Shown one piece after another: positions 27,601 through 42,600 of a stretch of DNA of 64,000 nt. This DNA comes from Symsagittifera roscoffensis (lineage: Eukaryota; Xenacoelomorpha; Acoela; Convolutidae): the NCBI RefSeq assembly GCF_963678635.1, contig NC_087070.1, positions 51,442,514 to 51,506,513 on the forward strand, given 5' to 3'. How positions within the stretch are numbered: the stretch's first letter is position 1; each line of letters begins with the position of its first letter. A program made the translations under genes and the position numbers. The notes under the pieces are model-generated. The model searched no databases. It was not told the DNA's origin and was given only the letters and a program-made list of their open reading frames with translations.

Positions 27601-30600
27601 CGTTTTCACCAGATGGCACAAAAAAATGAAGACACAAACCACAAGAAAAACGACTGAAAGAGAAACGCTTCGAAAAAATGACAGTTTAAAAATAAAACTA
27701 AATCAAAAATCAAATTGACAGATCATCAAATATACATTTTTTAAAATCCTCTAGGAAATCTAAAACAAAATCACTTTTTAAAGCAAAAGTAGTTTATTTT
27801 TTTTATCGCCAATTGTCCAATTGATGGAGCCCGTAATTTGTCATATAACTTACAATTGAATTTTTCAGTGAACTTGAAGTAAATTTCGAAGTGAACTTAG
27901 ACTCGCACCGCGGAAAAAAAACTAATTTGAAACTTTTCTGAAAAATCATCGACCTATATTAAAACCTTCACTACATTTGATGACACTTTTTTGTTGACAC
28001 AGACCCACTTTGAGAAAACTGAATTAAAAAGTTTACGGCAGCTCTATCAAGTGAAATAAGAAAAAGTAGAAATAATCCGCGAATTACCAAAAACTCAACT
28101 ACTCGTAGGTTTGGAATCTGCGACCTACTGAAATCAAGATATTTTGGGTCTCACGAACTATCCCCTCAGCCACGCAAACTTAACAACCAACAAACACTAG
28201 TCACGAATAAAGCAGCTACATATGCTAATAAATTGCCAATGCCATTCAGCATAAGTGGCACCAAATACAAACAGACTCAATTTTACGTGTGATAAATTGG
28301 AACATAACAAACTGAAGGGATCCACGCAAACTTTGCATGAAACAAATCGCAAAGCATAAAGCCACATTAGGTATAAATTATGCTTTTGCGACTTAAGTTG
28401 AAAAAAGATAGCCAACTGACAGTTGGAAAAGAGTAATGAACGCAAGGAAACTGGAAAAACACTTTTGAAATTGGAAAAAAAAACTTGAAGAACAATTTAT
28501 GATGGACACTTTTTTGATAAAAATTAACCCACTTTGAGAAAACTGGATCAATAGGCAAAACTTTTATTTCGCTGGGAAATCTGATAATTACTTTCCATCT
28601 TCGAAATTAGAAGTCGATCACGTTTTTCGTGACCTTTACACTTTTGCTGTTCGATAGTGAAGTTTGCCTTCCTTTTAACAAAGGAAATGCAATGAACTTA
28701 AAAAGAAATCACAAGCGAAACCGCGAAAAATCATAACTGTGCGTGAATAACTTTTAAAAAAATTTCTGAAAAAAAAACAAAAAAATTCAGCAAGACCTAT
28801 ATAAGAGTACTCACTACGATCATTACTCTTAAAAAGAAGGCTCGTACTAATACGTTCGCTTCCCAAGTGAAAAAAAAGTAGAAAAAATGCAAAAATACTT
28901 TATTGTAAGGGCCAAAGACAAAAAAAAACACACGAACAAAAAGGAAAAAAAAACTCACATCGCAGCTTGATCCTTTACAATTAAACATGTTATATTTACA
29001 TCTTTTATAACTCATGTTTCTTCATAGTTTTTAATATAAGCTGACAAAAATCAATGTCCAAGATTTGAATAGTTTCTTCGACGTCCGAATATTCTCTGCC
29101 ACCATCTCATAACTCCTTTCGGAGAAGAGTTCCTCTGGCTTCCACAAATCCAGGGCTGATCAGAGCACATAACATTCGTTTTAAACCAACTGAAGGTAAT
29201 GAAATCAACCGGATTCTCATACGGTATTTTTGGAGTCCATCTATCTCCAACTTTTAAGAGATAAGGGATACCCTGACGCTCATCTCTGAAACCACTCCTA
29301 TGATTAGCTCGTTTCAACTCGCCAATTCCAAAACCAATTTTGGTAATTATATTAGCTTCGCAACTAGGGTCGTAGTAAGATAAAATGTAATTAAGGTGCT
29401 TGCCTTCCGCAGAGTAATCAAATAGCTTTGAAATATACTCCAATGGAGTTAGCAACGCATCTCTGTAACCATAGGTGAAGTAATAATAATATTGACCGTG
29501 ACAACAACCCTCTGTGAGTACAAAATAGTTATGATGCTCATACTTTGATACAAAGAGATCATCACATTCATCTCTAATAAATCTCTTTAATTTTTTAAGA
29601 CGACTTGCGACTGGATCGGTGGGTATTACTCCTTGGAAAAAATTGCGGACTTCAAACGCTGGATTATTGTGTGTACCTTCTCTTTCAGTTACGAAAGCAT
29701 CTAGACAGTAGTATATACTGTACACTCTGCACAGTGCCCAAAAGTAGTTATGAGGAACATCGAACGGAATTAAGAATTTCAGAGAAGACCAAGCTGGCAC
29801 GACAGTAGAATTAACTACAATATCATCTGCTGTTCCAAATTTGACACCAATTAACCAAAAAGATGCAAGCCACAGTATAACTAAATTCATTTTAATAAGA
29901 AATAATGCTATTTCTTAACGATCGACAACTGCGTGGAATAAAAATTGTTTACAAGCGTGATTCAATGTCATTAACAGAACAAATACAAAAGCATATATCA
30001 ACTTAAAACAAGGATGTACTCTTTGTACCGACAACAGCGTTTCATCATAATCCCGTAGCTAGGATTATTGATTAAAACGACTGAAATTTTTTAAACTTTG
30101 AGTTTAGAGAAAATATTCCATCAAAAGCTATTCAAAAAGAAGAATATTTTCTGGTTGAATCTTTTGATAAAACTAACCCGAATGGAGAAAACAGAATCAG
30201 TAAGTAAAATTTTCATTCCGCTGCGAAAACTGAAAATTAAAATCCACTTTCGGAACTAGTTGATCATGTTTTTCGCGACTTTTACATTTTGGCTGTTCGT
30301 TAATGGAGTTTGCCTTCCTTTGAAAAAGAACTGAACTTCAAAAGAAATTGAAAGACAAACCCCAAAAAATCAATTTGGAAATGAAAAAAATTATCACGAC
30401 GTATGTAGCAGTCTGATCTGCACTACGTTCATAGACTCATAAAAAGGGCAAAAAAAATACAATTATAGAGGGAATTCAACTACAGGCCTCAGGCAATCAA
30501 GTGGACTGTCCTACACAACTGTGCTACTGACGTTTCAGGAACCGCAGCAAACGTGCCACCAAAATGAGGACTAATTCATTTGAGTTGGATTGGAAGCTAG

Positions 30601-33600
30601 CTTATATAATTATTCCGCTGTAATTAGGATAAATTTAAACCCCTTTTTGTAACTTAAAGTCAATTCCAGTTTTTGCGCCATCGCTTTTGATTTTGGAGAG
30701 CGTAATTTGTCACCATTTACACAGAGGCGAAGCTGGGCTTCGCAAAAACTTGCGAGAACATGATCAAAAATCAGCTCTATCAAATGAAAAAAAAATAAAA
30801 ATAAAACCGCGACTTAGCAAAAACTCGGCAACGTGTTGGATTCGAATCTGCGACCTAGCAAATTTGAATCTCACGCATCACTCAGCCACGGATGCTTAAA
30901 ATCCCAAAACTAGCCACCAATAACGCAGCTACATATATTCATAAGTTGCCAACTCGATGCAGCAAAAGTAGCGCCAAATACATAAATTGGAAAGCATAAA
31001 GCCAAATTATGCATGAATTATGCATTTCAAAAAAAAATGCGAGATACATTGAATTGGAAAATTTCTGAAATCGAGCTTTTTTCATTGCACAGCTGTTTGA
31101 AACGAATAACTTTTTTTCGGTTCAATTGATGAATTAAAAATGCATCAGCCGTGTTAACTTTTTACTAATAAGCACTTTATTTGCGACTTAGATTGGAAAA
31201 AAAAGAAGTTCGTACTAATACACTTTGCTTCGCAAGTGTAATCAATTGAAATTGAACTGAGCTTGAAAAACATCATAGGCCAAAGCTGCAAATTTTAAAT
31301 TGGCATGAACAAATTTTCCTGTAAACAAAAAAATCGCTCGACCTAAAAATTTGTCTTCACTTCGTTCATCGACTTTTCATAAGTATCCTCACTTTGATCA
31401 TAAAAACTAAGTAACAATTCATCCTACACAGAGGCGAAACTGCGCTTCGCAAAGACTAGCGGGATCGCGACAAAAAACAGCTTTATAAAGTGAAAAAAGA
31501 AGAGATAAAAACAAGTCTCGAATTAATAAAACTTAACTACGTATCGGATTCGAACCAGCGACATTGAGATGTGGAGTCACACTCCCCGCCCTCTCGGCCA
31601 CGAACACTTGCCAATCGGCAAATAAAGCAGCTATATATGCTAACTAATTGCCAATTTATGCGGCAAAAGTGGCACCAAATACAAACAATAATTTGGAACA
31701 TAAAAAATTGAAGGCATCCTACTTAAAGGCATCCTTCTAACTTTGCATGTCATCAATTGGAAAGCATAAAGCCATATTATGTATAAATTATGCATTTCAA
31801 GATAAATTGAGTAAGAAAACTTCGGAAATCGAGCTTCGAGCTTTTATTGTTGTAATTTTGTTTGAAAACAATAGCAATTTTCGGTTCATTTGATGAATTA
31901 AAAATGCACCAACTGTGTAACTTATTACTATTCGAATGTCAAAGCACATGCAATCAAAAAACCGTAAATGAGTCACCAAAGGTGGCACCAATATTTGCAA
32001 CTTAGGTTTAAAAAAAACGACTGTCGTACAATTACATTACGGTCCCTAAATTATGCTAGTTTAATTAATACAACAGCGTTTCATTTTTGACTAACTTTTG
32101 CTCTTCTTGTCTAGAGACGCGTTGTTGTTGTTTGTCTCCTGGAAGTAAGCAATTCCGAACTCCTTGCTCATCGACTTGACCATATCTACAGTGGGAAACA
32201 GCTGGTTGCGAACTACATCTTTCAGACTGCTCGTTTGCAGAATCTGAAACGCCAGCATAAAATACTAAATACTTCATCTATTTATCCACTGATTAACGTA
32301 TGGTTAGTCTAATAAATAATTAATATTTTAGCTGAAAACATTTACCGACAGCAAAGATTCGGGCTCATGAAATTTCATAACATCATAGCACATTTTACAA
32401 ATATAGCAGATGTGGCAAAAACAGTAGAATTTTCGAAAATCCAAATAGCTGTTGGATATTTAACACACAGAGGCAAAGCTGAGATCCGAGCCGCTTGCGA
32501 TACAACTAGATCTGTCAAAATGAATGAAGATAGTGAATCAAGGCGTGAAAAAACATGCCCAACAATTAAAGGCAAAATCAGCAGCGGAAAAAAATTAACC
32601 AAGCGGTGATGAAGCCGAAAGTATCTAAGAAGAAACTCTTCAAGTCGAATTTTTCACAGCAAAAATTTTTACGTTTCCTTTTCTCTCATAACACACAAAT
32701 GCACACAAAAACTTTTTTCGCGCATCAAACGACGCTAAAACAGGCTACAAAGCCGATATAAAACAAGTCGAAACCTAATAAGCTGAAAAAATTTAAAAAA
32801 AAAAAAGAAATTTCAACAAACCGAGTGGTAAAATGCAATCAAATTAAGTGCAGAGTGGAACGTGAAATTGTGTTTCCCATGAAACGACCCAAAAGTAGGT
32901 CACTGAGTCGATAAAAAATAGACCGAAATAAATTGGGCCGAATAAAATTTTTAAGCGAAACAAAAAAAAAAGAAGTACTAAGTCAAAGAAAGTAAAATTA
33001 CAAGTACATCAAACACTAAAAGTACCATTCAAAACATGTGCGCAGCAAAAAAAAACGATCCAAGATGTAGCAACTAAGTTCACAAATGATAAGCAGACAA
33101 ATAATTGGCCGGCAATTTTATTTGAAACATAAGATTTCCCGTTAGAAAAAAAACAGATCCAGGCGTATTCGTTATTTCCAGGCTAAATGGGCCGGTAAAA
33201 ATCCCAGCATTTTCCTACTTCCTTCCTCTTCAATTGAAAAAGGGGCGAAGGGCAAGTACGAAATATCAACTATCAGCTGTGCACCTGTGATATTTTTGTG
33301 AGGCAGTCGAATGACATTTTGGGAACCATGTCCCTAACATAGAGCAGAGGCTGAATCATGATTGAAGAGAGGGACTCGTGGATGCGAACTCGGAACAGGG
33401 ACACTCCAAAAGAGGCATACAGTCTAGAAGAGAACATCAGGTCACTGTCGAACATCAGGCGCAGTCGAGAGGACGAAGGGTCGCCTGAAACAATCAAACT
33501 TAGATTACAACAGCCACATATCTGAGCTCAAGAGGAGAAGAATGAACAAAATTGAAGTGGATAAGATAGTAAAAGTAAAGCTAATTTGATTAACGTCATA

Positions 33601-36600
33601 CTCAATAGATTAAGAACTTGTAAGTCAAGAACTAAATTATTTTCATAACAAATGAGAAGGTTTACGTTTCTGGAATAAATCAACTTTATAATGATTTTCA
33701 CTTAAGATTGGCTTGAAACTTAGGTGCATTCCCATAACTCCCAACTTTCATATGACCTTAAAAAATCTGTCTCAACGGTCCCAAAAACTTATTTCTTGAG
33801 CACTGTTTGATCGATATTTAAGCCAATGAATAGAGACATGAATTGTTAATCGTTCAAACAGCATAAATTCAAGCGGAAGAAAAGTGACAGCCGCAGTCGC
33901 GCCAACGTGCAGAGCGCTCACCTAAAAATTGTGACGCTCACGTAGCTCGCCCTCTTTCGGCGTAAGTTGTCTCTTTGATCAAATAAAAAGATTTGCGACT
34001 TGAGTAATTGTTTTTTTGGCACCTATGGGACTGATTTTGCATCTTGAGACTTATGAATACGCACCAAACTTAAAATAAAAACCAGGAGACAATGTTGTTA
34101 AAAATTCGCATAACAAGAATAATAGTTTTTTCTGCGATTCGCAGTGGTGCTATGAAAGGCTATCCAGCCTGTCTTAGTATATTCCTTTTATCTAATTTCA
34201 TCACATTCCAGACTGAGTTATTTAGTTGAGCGAAGCTCTTTTTTGCGCCTCAAGGCCGTTTATTTGCATCTGACAACTTTCATGTGGTACCACTATTGCA
34301 GCCGTAATTGATCAGGCTGTGGTTAGACCTGAAAAAAGAGATCAAGTGAGAGCTCGTCCTCACACACTATCATTACCAAAGCAGGGGATCGATTTCACGA
34401 TCTGACGATCTCAAGGTGAACGCCTTACCACTATGCTAAGTGCGCATAGGAACAGCCTTCAATTTAGAGGAAAGTTTTTTTCTGAACGATGTCACAGCAA
34501 TAACAGACGTTTTCTCGCGTCCTCTTTTGCGTTGGCTATTCTCATCATGGAGGGACCAAATGATAGAACTATTTATACCCATCAGAATTGTAGAAAAACA
34601 TAAAAAGTTCCTATTCGATTGCTAAAGCGAAAGCAAAATTGACTGACATTTAAAACATTCTTCTCCCAGTGAACAGGAGGAAGGCGCTACTCCCGATAAC
34701 AACCAGGCGCTATCATAAACATTTCGTGTCTCGGTTCTTGTTGCAATGCAAATGTAGAGTATAGATGCATATAAAACAATAGTATAAATGCATAAAACTG
34801 AACCAAAATGTAACAACAATAAGCGCAGTTGGCCGAGTGGCCTAAGCTACAATAACGCCCACTATATAGACTCTACAGTTGACGTAGGTTCGAGTCCCCC
34901 ACCTGCCCATGTATTAATATACTAAAAAAGGGGGTTATATCCTATTTTAACTGTTTTGTTGATTCTAATTTGGTTCAACCTTGATTAAGGCTGACCGCTA
35001 AAAAAGAGCAATTTGTCTCAAGGACATTACCGACCGGTTCTTGTGGCTAGCTTGCACCAATTTGTTTATTGAAACTGTGGATTTTTGAAATTATGAAAGT
35101 GAGTTGTGTGAAATGTTGGCTTTTATAAAATTAGTCACGATGAATGTATGTATTGCCGAGAATACTACGAGTTAAAGCAATTATTTGCCGAGCCGTTTTA
35201 TACAGTTTTGGAGATTAGAGCGCACATTTTGGCGCCCCACAAGGGACACACATAAATTCAGTAGGGAGTATCCCAGTCACGATTACGAAATCTAGTGTGT
35301 CCATCCCAGCCTCTAATACACAACATTTAACTGGCAAATATCGAGTATCCCAGTCACGATTACGAAATCTAGTGTGTCCATCCCAGCCTCTAATACACAA
35401 CATTTAACTGGCAAATATCGAGTATCCCAGTCACGATTACGAAATCTAGTGTGTCCATCCCAGCCTCTAATACACAACATTTAACTGGCAAATATCGAGT
35501 ATCCCAGCCACAATTACGAAATCGAGTGTATCGAACAGGACGACGGCGTATTTCTCTGCCTTGGTGTACACAGTGACCGCAGTAGCAACCAACCGGCAAA
35601 GCATTTCAAACGAACACTCGGGGACTAGCCACCAGCTGTTTCGTCTAGTGGCCAAGGGCTGGTTCGAACCGCCAGCAGAATTACTCAAGTCTCCCTTCGA
35701 CTCGGTTGGTTTGTTCTGTAGTGAGGTCAACTTTCCCTTAAAAGTTTGACGGACAGGAAGAGGAAGCGGAATAGGCCTTCATACAGTTTCGCCGGTGCAC
35801 CCAATCTCCAAAACTGTAAGAAGTTTCCAAAACTTTTAAAACTCCAATTGTGCTATAAATTTAAATACGATGTCATTTATGATAGAATTTTTCCCGCAAG
35901 CTAGCCCCCGGTAATTTTTCTCAATACCCAAAATTTTTGGACAGTTCCGTTGAACTGAAATATCTTACAGTCGATACATAGACAAACTGACTTGACATTT
36001 TTTCTCGATACCAAAAATTTTTGGATATATGTGAACGGAATATTAATCAGTGAAATCGGAACATAGACAAGAGGTACTGGACTAGTTTTTTGGATTGGTT
36101 TATGACTCGAACCTGCTGACCAAAATTTACTGAAAAGTTTTGTATAAAAAGTAAAAAATTGCCAAAAAATCCTCAAAACGTCTCCAGAATTCTGCGAAAC
36201 TGTGCTGTAAGATGACACCAACCTTATGTTAAGTGGTCTGGTAGCGAAATATCAGGCAAATTAAGTTGAGTTTTTTCATCCTCAGGTTTCTTCCGCGTGT
36301 GTTGTTGGAATTTAACCAATTTGCTTGATCCCCCACCCACCATTGATGAAACTGAAAGCCAGTTCGCTTCGAGTAAAACAAAGCCGTTTCAGCCCGTCAG
36401 ATTATTGACTTCGTTGCGTGACAGTAAAGTTAAGTGGTCAGGTACGGTGATATTAAGTGAGTTAAGTTGAATTCTTTCATCCTCAGGTTTACTCCGTGTG
36501 TGTTGTTGGAGTTCAACCGACCTACTTAATTTTCCAACCCCATTGGTACTTAAGCGTAACGAAACAGTCGCATAGGTCCCCTAAGTGTATGGTATTCATT

Positions 36601-39600
36601 CTAGGAGCTAGTTCTTTGGATCACGCGCTCCGAAAACTTCCCGCTCCGTCCCAGAAGCGCGTCAAAGATACTTGCTTTACGAAGCCAGGTTTAAGTTTGA
36701 ACTTTAACGCTAGGGACTCTCAGAAAACGATACAGTACTACCTTCATCACTACCTGTCGCACCGTAACGACCTTGTAATTTGGCACGACGCCATTAATAA
36801 CTCGATAAGTAGGCACCGCAGCAACAATAACCGCAAGCTGAGTAGTGAGCAACTTGTCAATTTGTTATTAAGGTATAGGACAAACATTTGTGCGATCGTA
36901 TACTGTAGACGGAACGGAACCGAGGATATAGAGGAAAGTTTAGGTTCAACAGGTATTCTCGTTCTCAACGTCGTTAAAGACTTTATCTCTAAGCGTAAGA
37001 CTAAGGACCAGGTACTAATTGAGAAGTACAAAGAGCTTCACCAGCCTCCTTCCCTTGAGTTAAAGACTCTCCTCCTTCTAAAGCGTTATAGCGCTAATCT
37101 TAACATCCTTAAGACACGTAAGAAGCGAAACCGCTTACCCCTCAAAGCTCGGAAAGCTATAAGAAATAGGATTCAGGTAGAAGCTTTGAGACGTCAAGTT
37201 CCCCCGTCTTGTAAGCTAATGTTGATTTACTAATGCAAATTTGATTACGTACCAAAACAGTATCTCATTTTATTGATTGTTTTCTATAAGTGAACATCCG
37301 TAGAATATTGTCAATTTGTGAAAAACATGGACGAAAAATTCCAAAGTTAGATACGCAAGTTATTCGAAACCCGTCTAAATCTAGAAAATGAGCTGCTTAA
37401 AGGTCACTCATTATTACTTGAGTACATTGAGAATAATAGTCGCACTACAAAAATTGATAATGCTGTTTACAAATGTAAAATTGCGTTGGAAAAAGCTGTC
37501 GACGTCAATGAGCAATTAATTAGGTTAGCGGGAAAAACGGAAAATCCTGAAAAAATTATTGCTCAGCAAGACCTTTGGCTTAAGAAAGTAACCGAAATGA
37601 ACGATAAAGTAATGCACGAAGCTCAGAGTTACAAGATGAGCCTTGAACCTTCGTCATTTCCAGCAGCCGGCATTACAGGGAGCAAGGGATCTTTACAACA
37701 AACTAGGTCAGAGACATCCTCACACTCGCACAAAACAAGTGATTCAGCAGCACGAGTATCTGAAAACAGGTTTAAGGTCTCTAATAAGTCTAAGGATAGT
37801 AGAAAGCTTGACTCACATAAGTCTGATAAATCTGCTTCCACTCGTCATACGTCGACTGTTCGCACTATGTCATCAAGTGAGAAACGGCATGAGTTAGCTT
37901 TAGTAAAACGACGCCATGAGGAGCTGGAAAGGCAGTATCAAGTATCTTTAAGACTTAAAGAGCAAGAGAACCGTCTTAAGTTCGAACAAAGTCAGCTGGA
38001 ACTAGAGCAATTGGCTGAAAATCATAAAAAGCAACTAATTGAAATGGAATTGAAAGCGTTTGAACTTGAGGACAGTTCATCTGAGGTTAGCGAGAAGGTA
38101 GCGGAAAGTAACTTAACAGGAGTAAGTCAACCTATTTCAAAGGTAGCAACCGATCGAACTAATGATTGGGTAGACTCTGTTAGTTCACAAGCACCTCCTG
38201 ACGTTGCTAGTGCGCCAGGTTTGCAGGCCTTCACTCATGTACCCATTTCGTCAGGACCGACGACTTCCGCCCTCCTTGCTCATGCAATTCACACCAGTAA
38301 TAGTCATAACCATGAGCACACAGCATTGAGTGACCCTGGAATCCATAGTTATGGACATCGGGCTATGCCTCAATTTGGCAGTGCAAGCCGTTTGCCATTG
38401 CAAGCTTCTGTTTCATTCCCAGCCCCTGTTCCATTCCCAGTTAACAATATGCATTCTAGTGCACACGTGTCACCACCGTCTGCTGTTCCTTTACAGACCA
38501 TGAGTTCAAACATAACTAATGGTAGTTTTGCCATCGCGCAACCGGAATCATTACCTGTCCCAATGTTACCGGCCCAACCCGGTTCTGGTTTTGTTTCTTT
38601 GTCGCCTGCATTTGCTGGTGGTGACTTCTCATCTTCTGGAATAAACCCAACGCCGGTTTTCTTTTCGGCACCTAATTGCCATGCAGCGCCAGTCCAGACG
38701 CAACATAATCTTCCCTTTGTTCCGCATACTGTGTCACCTAGTATCAACGATTACTACACAAGTGATGCAAACTTATGGCGATTGGCTGCTACAACTCCAA
38801 TCGTCACGCCTGCTCAGTGTTGTAATGCTGGAAACATTTTTTCTAATGTGACAACTGTTGTCCCATCGTGTAACACCGCCGCTCCTTATACTAGTGGTGG
38901 GACTGTGTATTTTAATACTCCCCCAGTTCATCCACAACATGTTCCGCATTTCGTCAATCATACTAATACTGGTTATCAGCCAGTCAACGAAGACTACGCA
39001 CCGTCTTCTGCTTATCCGAACCAAGGTTGTTCATCGGATCGACCTCTCTCCGCTCGTGAATTGGCGGAATTATTGATGCATAGCCGCAAAGATCATCTTC
39101 CTGAATGGAAGTTAGCCCAGTTTGACGGCAACCCGTTAAACTGGCACGAATGGTTTGGTCAGTTTAAGTCCACCGTTGATTCCGCTGTTCTCACCGATGA
39201 TACGAAACTAACATACTTAAAAACGCTCGTCACAGGCAAAGCAAAAACCGCAATTGCGGAGTTTAGTTACAGTGGCGTTATGTACAAGGATGCACTGGCC
39301 ACCTTGCAACGGAAGTTTGGGCAACCACATGCCCATCTTGGTGCGCATCTTGATAAGCTGAATACTTTTCCTCCACTTAAGATGCACAATTCGGAAAATG
39401 TCATTAGTTTCTCCTCTGCAATATCTGGCCTCGTAGCAGTTTTCAAATCATTGTCTTTCAACGATGATCTAAAGAGCGTTAACCTGTTAAGCCAAGCTGT
39501 TAGTAAACTTCCGCCTAACCTCAAGGAGGCTTGGTCAATGCATACTATTAGACATAATTGGCAGCGACCAACACTCTTAGACTTTAACAACTGGTTGAAA

Positions 39601-42600
39601 GAAAAGGCCGAGGGGCATGAAAGATAACGTTTACTCAGCTCTAAGGCAAAAAACGAAGAACCGGTTAAACCAAAAACAACCAAAGTTTTTGCAGCCAATA
39701 GCCAGGTAACTAGTAAGGCTCAGGATAAGTCTAAGTTTCCGCCGTGTGTTTTGTGTAAGGGTAGTCATGCATTGTGGAATTGTGCTGTTTTTAAGGAAAA
39801 GAATGCTACTCAGCGAGCAAAATACGTAGCTGAACAGAAACTTTGCTTCGCTTGTCTCAATGGCAATCATAATTTCCGGCAATGTTCTAGAGCAAAAAAA
39901 GTGCCCGAAGCCAGAGTGTGATAGCACACATAATGTCTTGCTCCATGGAGCCGAAAGAATATTTCCTCGGAAGGAAAATTCAAATGTATCGAATAAGGCT
40001 GGAACAAACAAATCCAAGGAGAATACAAACACTTCCATCCATGCCGCTGTTAGTGATGTACATGACATTGAATCTTCTAAAGGGTTGTTGCCAATTGCAA
40101 CACTTGGTGTATCCTCGGATGTAACCAGTCTCCTGACGTTGGTTCTTTGTGATCGTGCATCGACTCACTCCTGGGTGTCTTCGTCACTCGTAAACCGTCT
40201 CGGCTTAGTAGGGGAGCCCGTTAACTTGTCAATTAGTGGTTTCAATTCAACCACCGTTGTTGAGACTCAGAGGGTCAAGTTTACAGTTTCCTCCGAGCCG
40301 AATAATAGTGATTTCGTATTTTCTCTCTGTGCATATGTTAAAGACAATATTCGGATTGGTTCCGAATTAATCAATATTGCTGATTTGCAGAATAAATATC
40401 CACAATTAGCACCTATTAAGCCCATTCAATATACTTATGAGGACGTTGAAGTTATTATCGGACAAGACTACTACCACGCCGTTAGACCCATTGAGTTCAT
40501 CTTGGGAGATGATAAAAACTCACCGTGTTCCGTTCGCCTACCGATAGGTTGGGTCTTAAGTGGTCCGTTGCCGCCGTCCGGTAATTCTACTTCTTCGTGT
40601 TTCAAGTGTGTTGTTGAAGATTCTTCTCTGACCGACCAGATAAAATCCTGGTACGAGTTGGAATCGTATGGTGCTTTCAAACAAGTCGATGCCCGTTCCA
40701 CCGCGGATAAACATGCTTTATCCATCCTCAATTCTGAAACCGTTCACAATGGCGAAAGATACATTGTGCCTATGCTTTGGATTGATAGTAATGTCAGTCT
40801 ACCAAACAATTATTACTCGTCACTCGCCCAATTTAAATCATTGGAGAGAAGGTTAAGTAAAGACCCTGAGCTGCGCGAAAGATACGCAGAAACAATTAGA
40901 GAGGACATTAGGAAAGGCTATGTCGTTACCGTCGAACCGCATGATCCACGTAAGCGTTCCGATCGCGAGTGGTATCTTCCGCGCCATCCCGTTGTAAATC
41001 CGAATAAGCCGGGTAAGGTGCGCCGAGTCCTTAATGGGGCTTCTAAGTTTCACGGCACATCCTTAAATAAGTCCTTATTGGTGGGTCCTGACCTACTCCA
41101 AAATTTAATTTTTGTGCTTTTGCGATTCCGTCAACATAAGTACGCCGTCTCCGCGGATATAGAGGGTATGTTCCTCCAGGTAGGAGTCCTTGCCCGCGAT
41201 CAAGTTTCGCTCCGTTTTTTGTGGCGGGAGGATACCACTTCCGATGTGGTAGTTCATCAGTACACTCGCCATATATTCGGCGCACGGGATTCGCCTACGT
41301 GCGCCAATTTCGCGTAGCGAAAAACAGCAACTGATAATATGTCCACATACCCTGAGGCCGCCTCAGTCGTAAATGAAAAATTTTACATGGACGATTACTT
41401 GGATTCATTCGAGAACGTTACCCAAGCAATTAAAACTAGTCGCGATTTGGTTTCCTTACTTAAATTAGGAGGATTTAATTTGACTAAATTTGTCAGTAAT
41501 GCTGATGAAATCACTTCAGCAATGAACCCCGAGGAATCCGAAACCTCGTTTTCACCCATCAAGGAAATTTGTAACGGTGCCGAACAATCATCACACGTCT
41601 TAGGTCTTAAGTGGGACCATGTGAAAGACACATTGGTTGTTAGCAGAGGCGTGGATCGTCCTCTCGATAAAGCAATAACTCAACGAACCGTCTTGAGTTT
41701 CGTCTCTTCTGTGTTTGACCCTGTTGGGTTAGTAGCTCCATACACAGTTAGGGCCCGTCTTTTACTGAAAGATATTTGGAAAATCAGTGGTCAAAGTTGG
41801 GACGACGAACTGCCAGAAGACATAAGAGATAAGTTTCTCGAGTGGCACTCCGGTCTCCCTCTCTTAGGGCAATTGACTATTCCCCGTTGTTACTTCACAG
41901 AGCCTGTTGATCAAATTGAGCTCCACATGTTCGGTGATAGCTCGCAGGACGTTTTCTGCGCTGTTGGATTTTTGCGTGCGCGACTCGCGAGCTCGCATAA
42001 AACTGAAATATCCTTCATCTTTGGTAAAGCTCGCGTTGCGCCCATGAAAGCGCTATCTATACCGAAGCTAGAGCTTCAAGCTGCTCTGCTCGCCACACGA
42101 CTAAAAGATGATATACTGACCGCCCTTACCGTCTCTATTAATCATGTCTTTATGTGGACAGATAGTACAACAGTTTTGCAGTGGCTAAACTCCACTGAAA
42201 AATTACCTGTATTCGTCGCTAATCGTGTCGGCGAAATCCTCGAGTCGACCACTATTGATGAGTGGCACCATGTTCTGAGCGGCGATAATCCAGCTGATAC
42301 CGGTACGCGGGGGATTTCTTCGGAAGCCCTCAAGGATAGCAGCTGGGTTATTGGTCCGAGCATTCTCAGGACTACTGATTGGCCGTTTATACCCGACGAA
42401 CGTGTAATCAATAAAATTCGTTTGAAGGGTCCTTCTTGTGATGTTGATAATTGCTTGGAGACATCATCTTCCTTCGTCACCGATGTCACATCCATCAAAC
42501 ATCCCGAACACGGGTTCAATTGGGAAAGGTTCAGTTCCTTTACAAGATATAAACGAGTAGTCGCTTTTATGTTGAGGATGTTGCCTTCACATAAGCATTT

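Noticed and set aside
27228-27718. Small genes in a hairpin-repeat copy
   Set aside because: The sequence belongs to the dispersed repeat; other copies are not open in these frames.
32065-32277. The open frame MKYLVFYAG... as a gene
   Set aside because: It overlaps CFAP92 exon 7 in another frame. The exon frame carries the conserved LKDVVRNQLFP block and fits splice phase.
34823-34909. A functional tRNA-Leu or tRNA-Ser gene
   Set aside because: The A and B boxes are good, but the acceptor stem has mismatches and the anticodon arm does not fold. It is part of both LTRs.
35215-35730. Minus-strand open frames with repeating GWDGHTRFRN peptide
   Set aside because: They are antisense to the 77-bp tandem repeat in the BEL/Pao leader and have no independent coding support.
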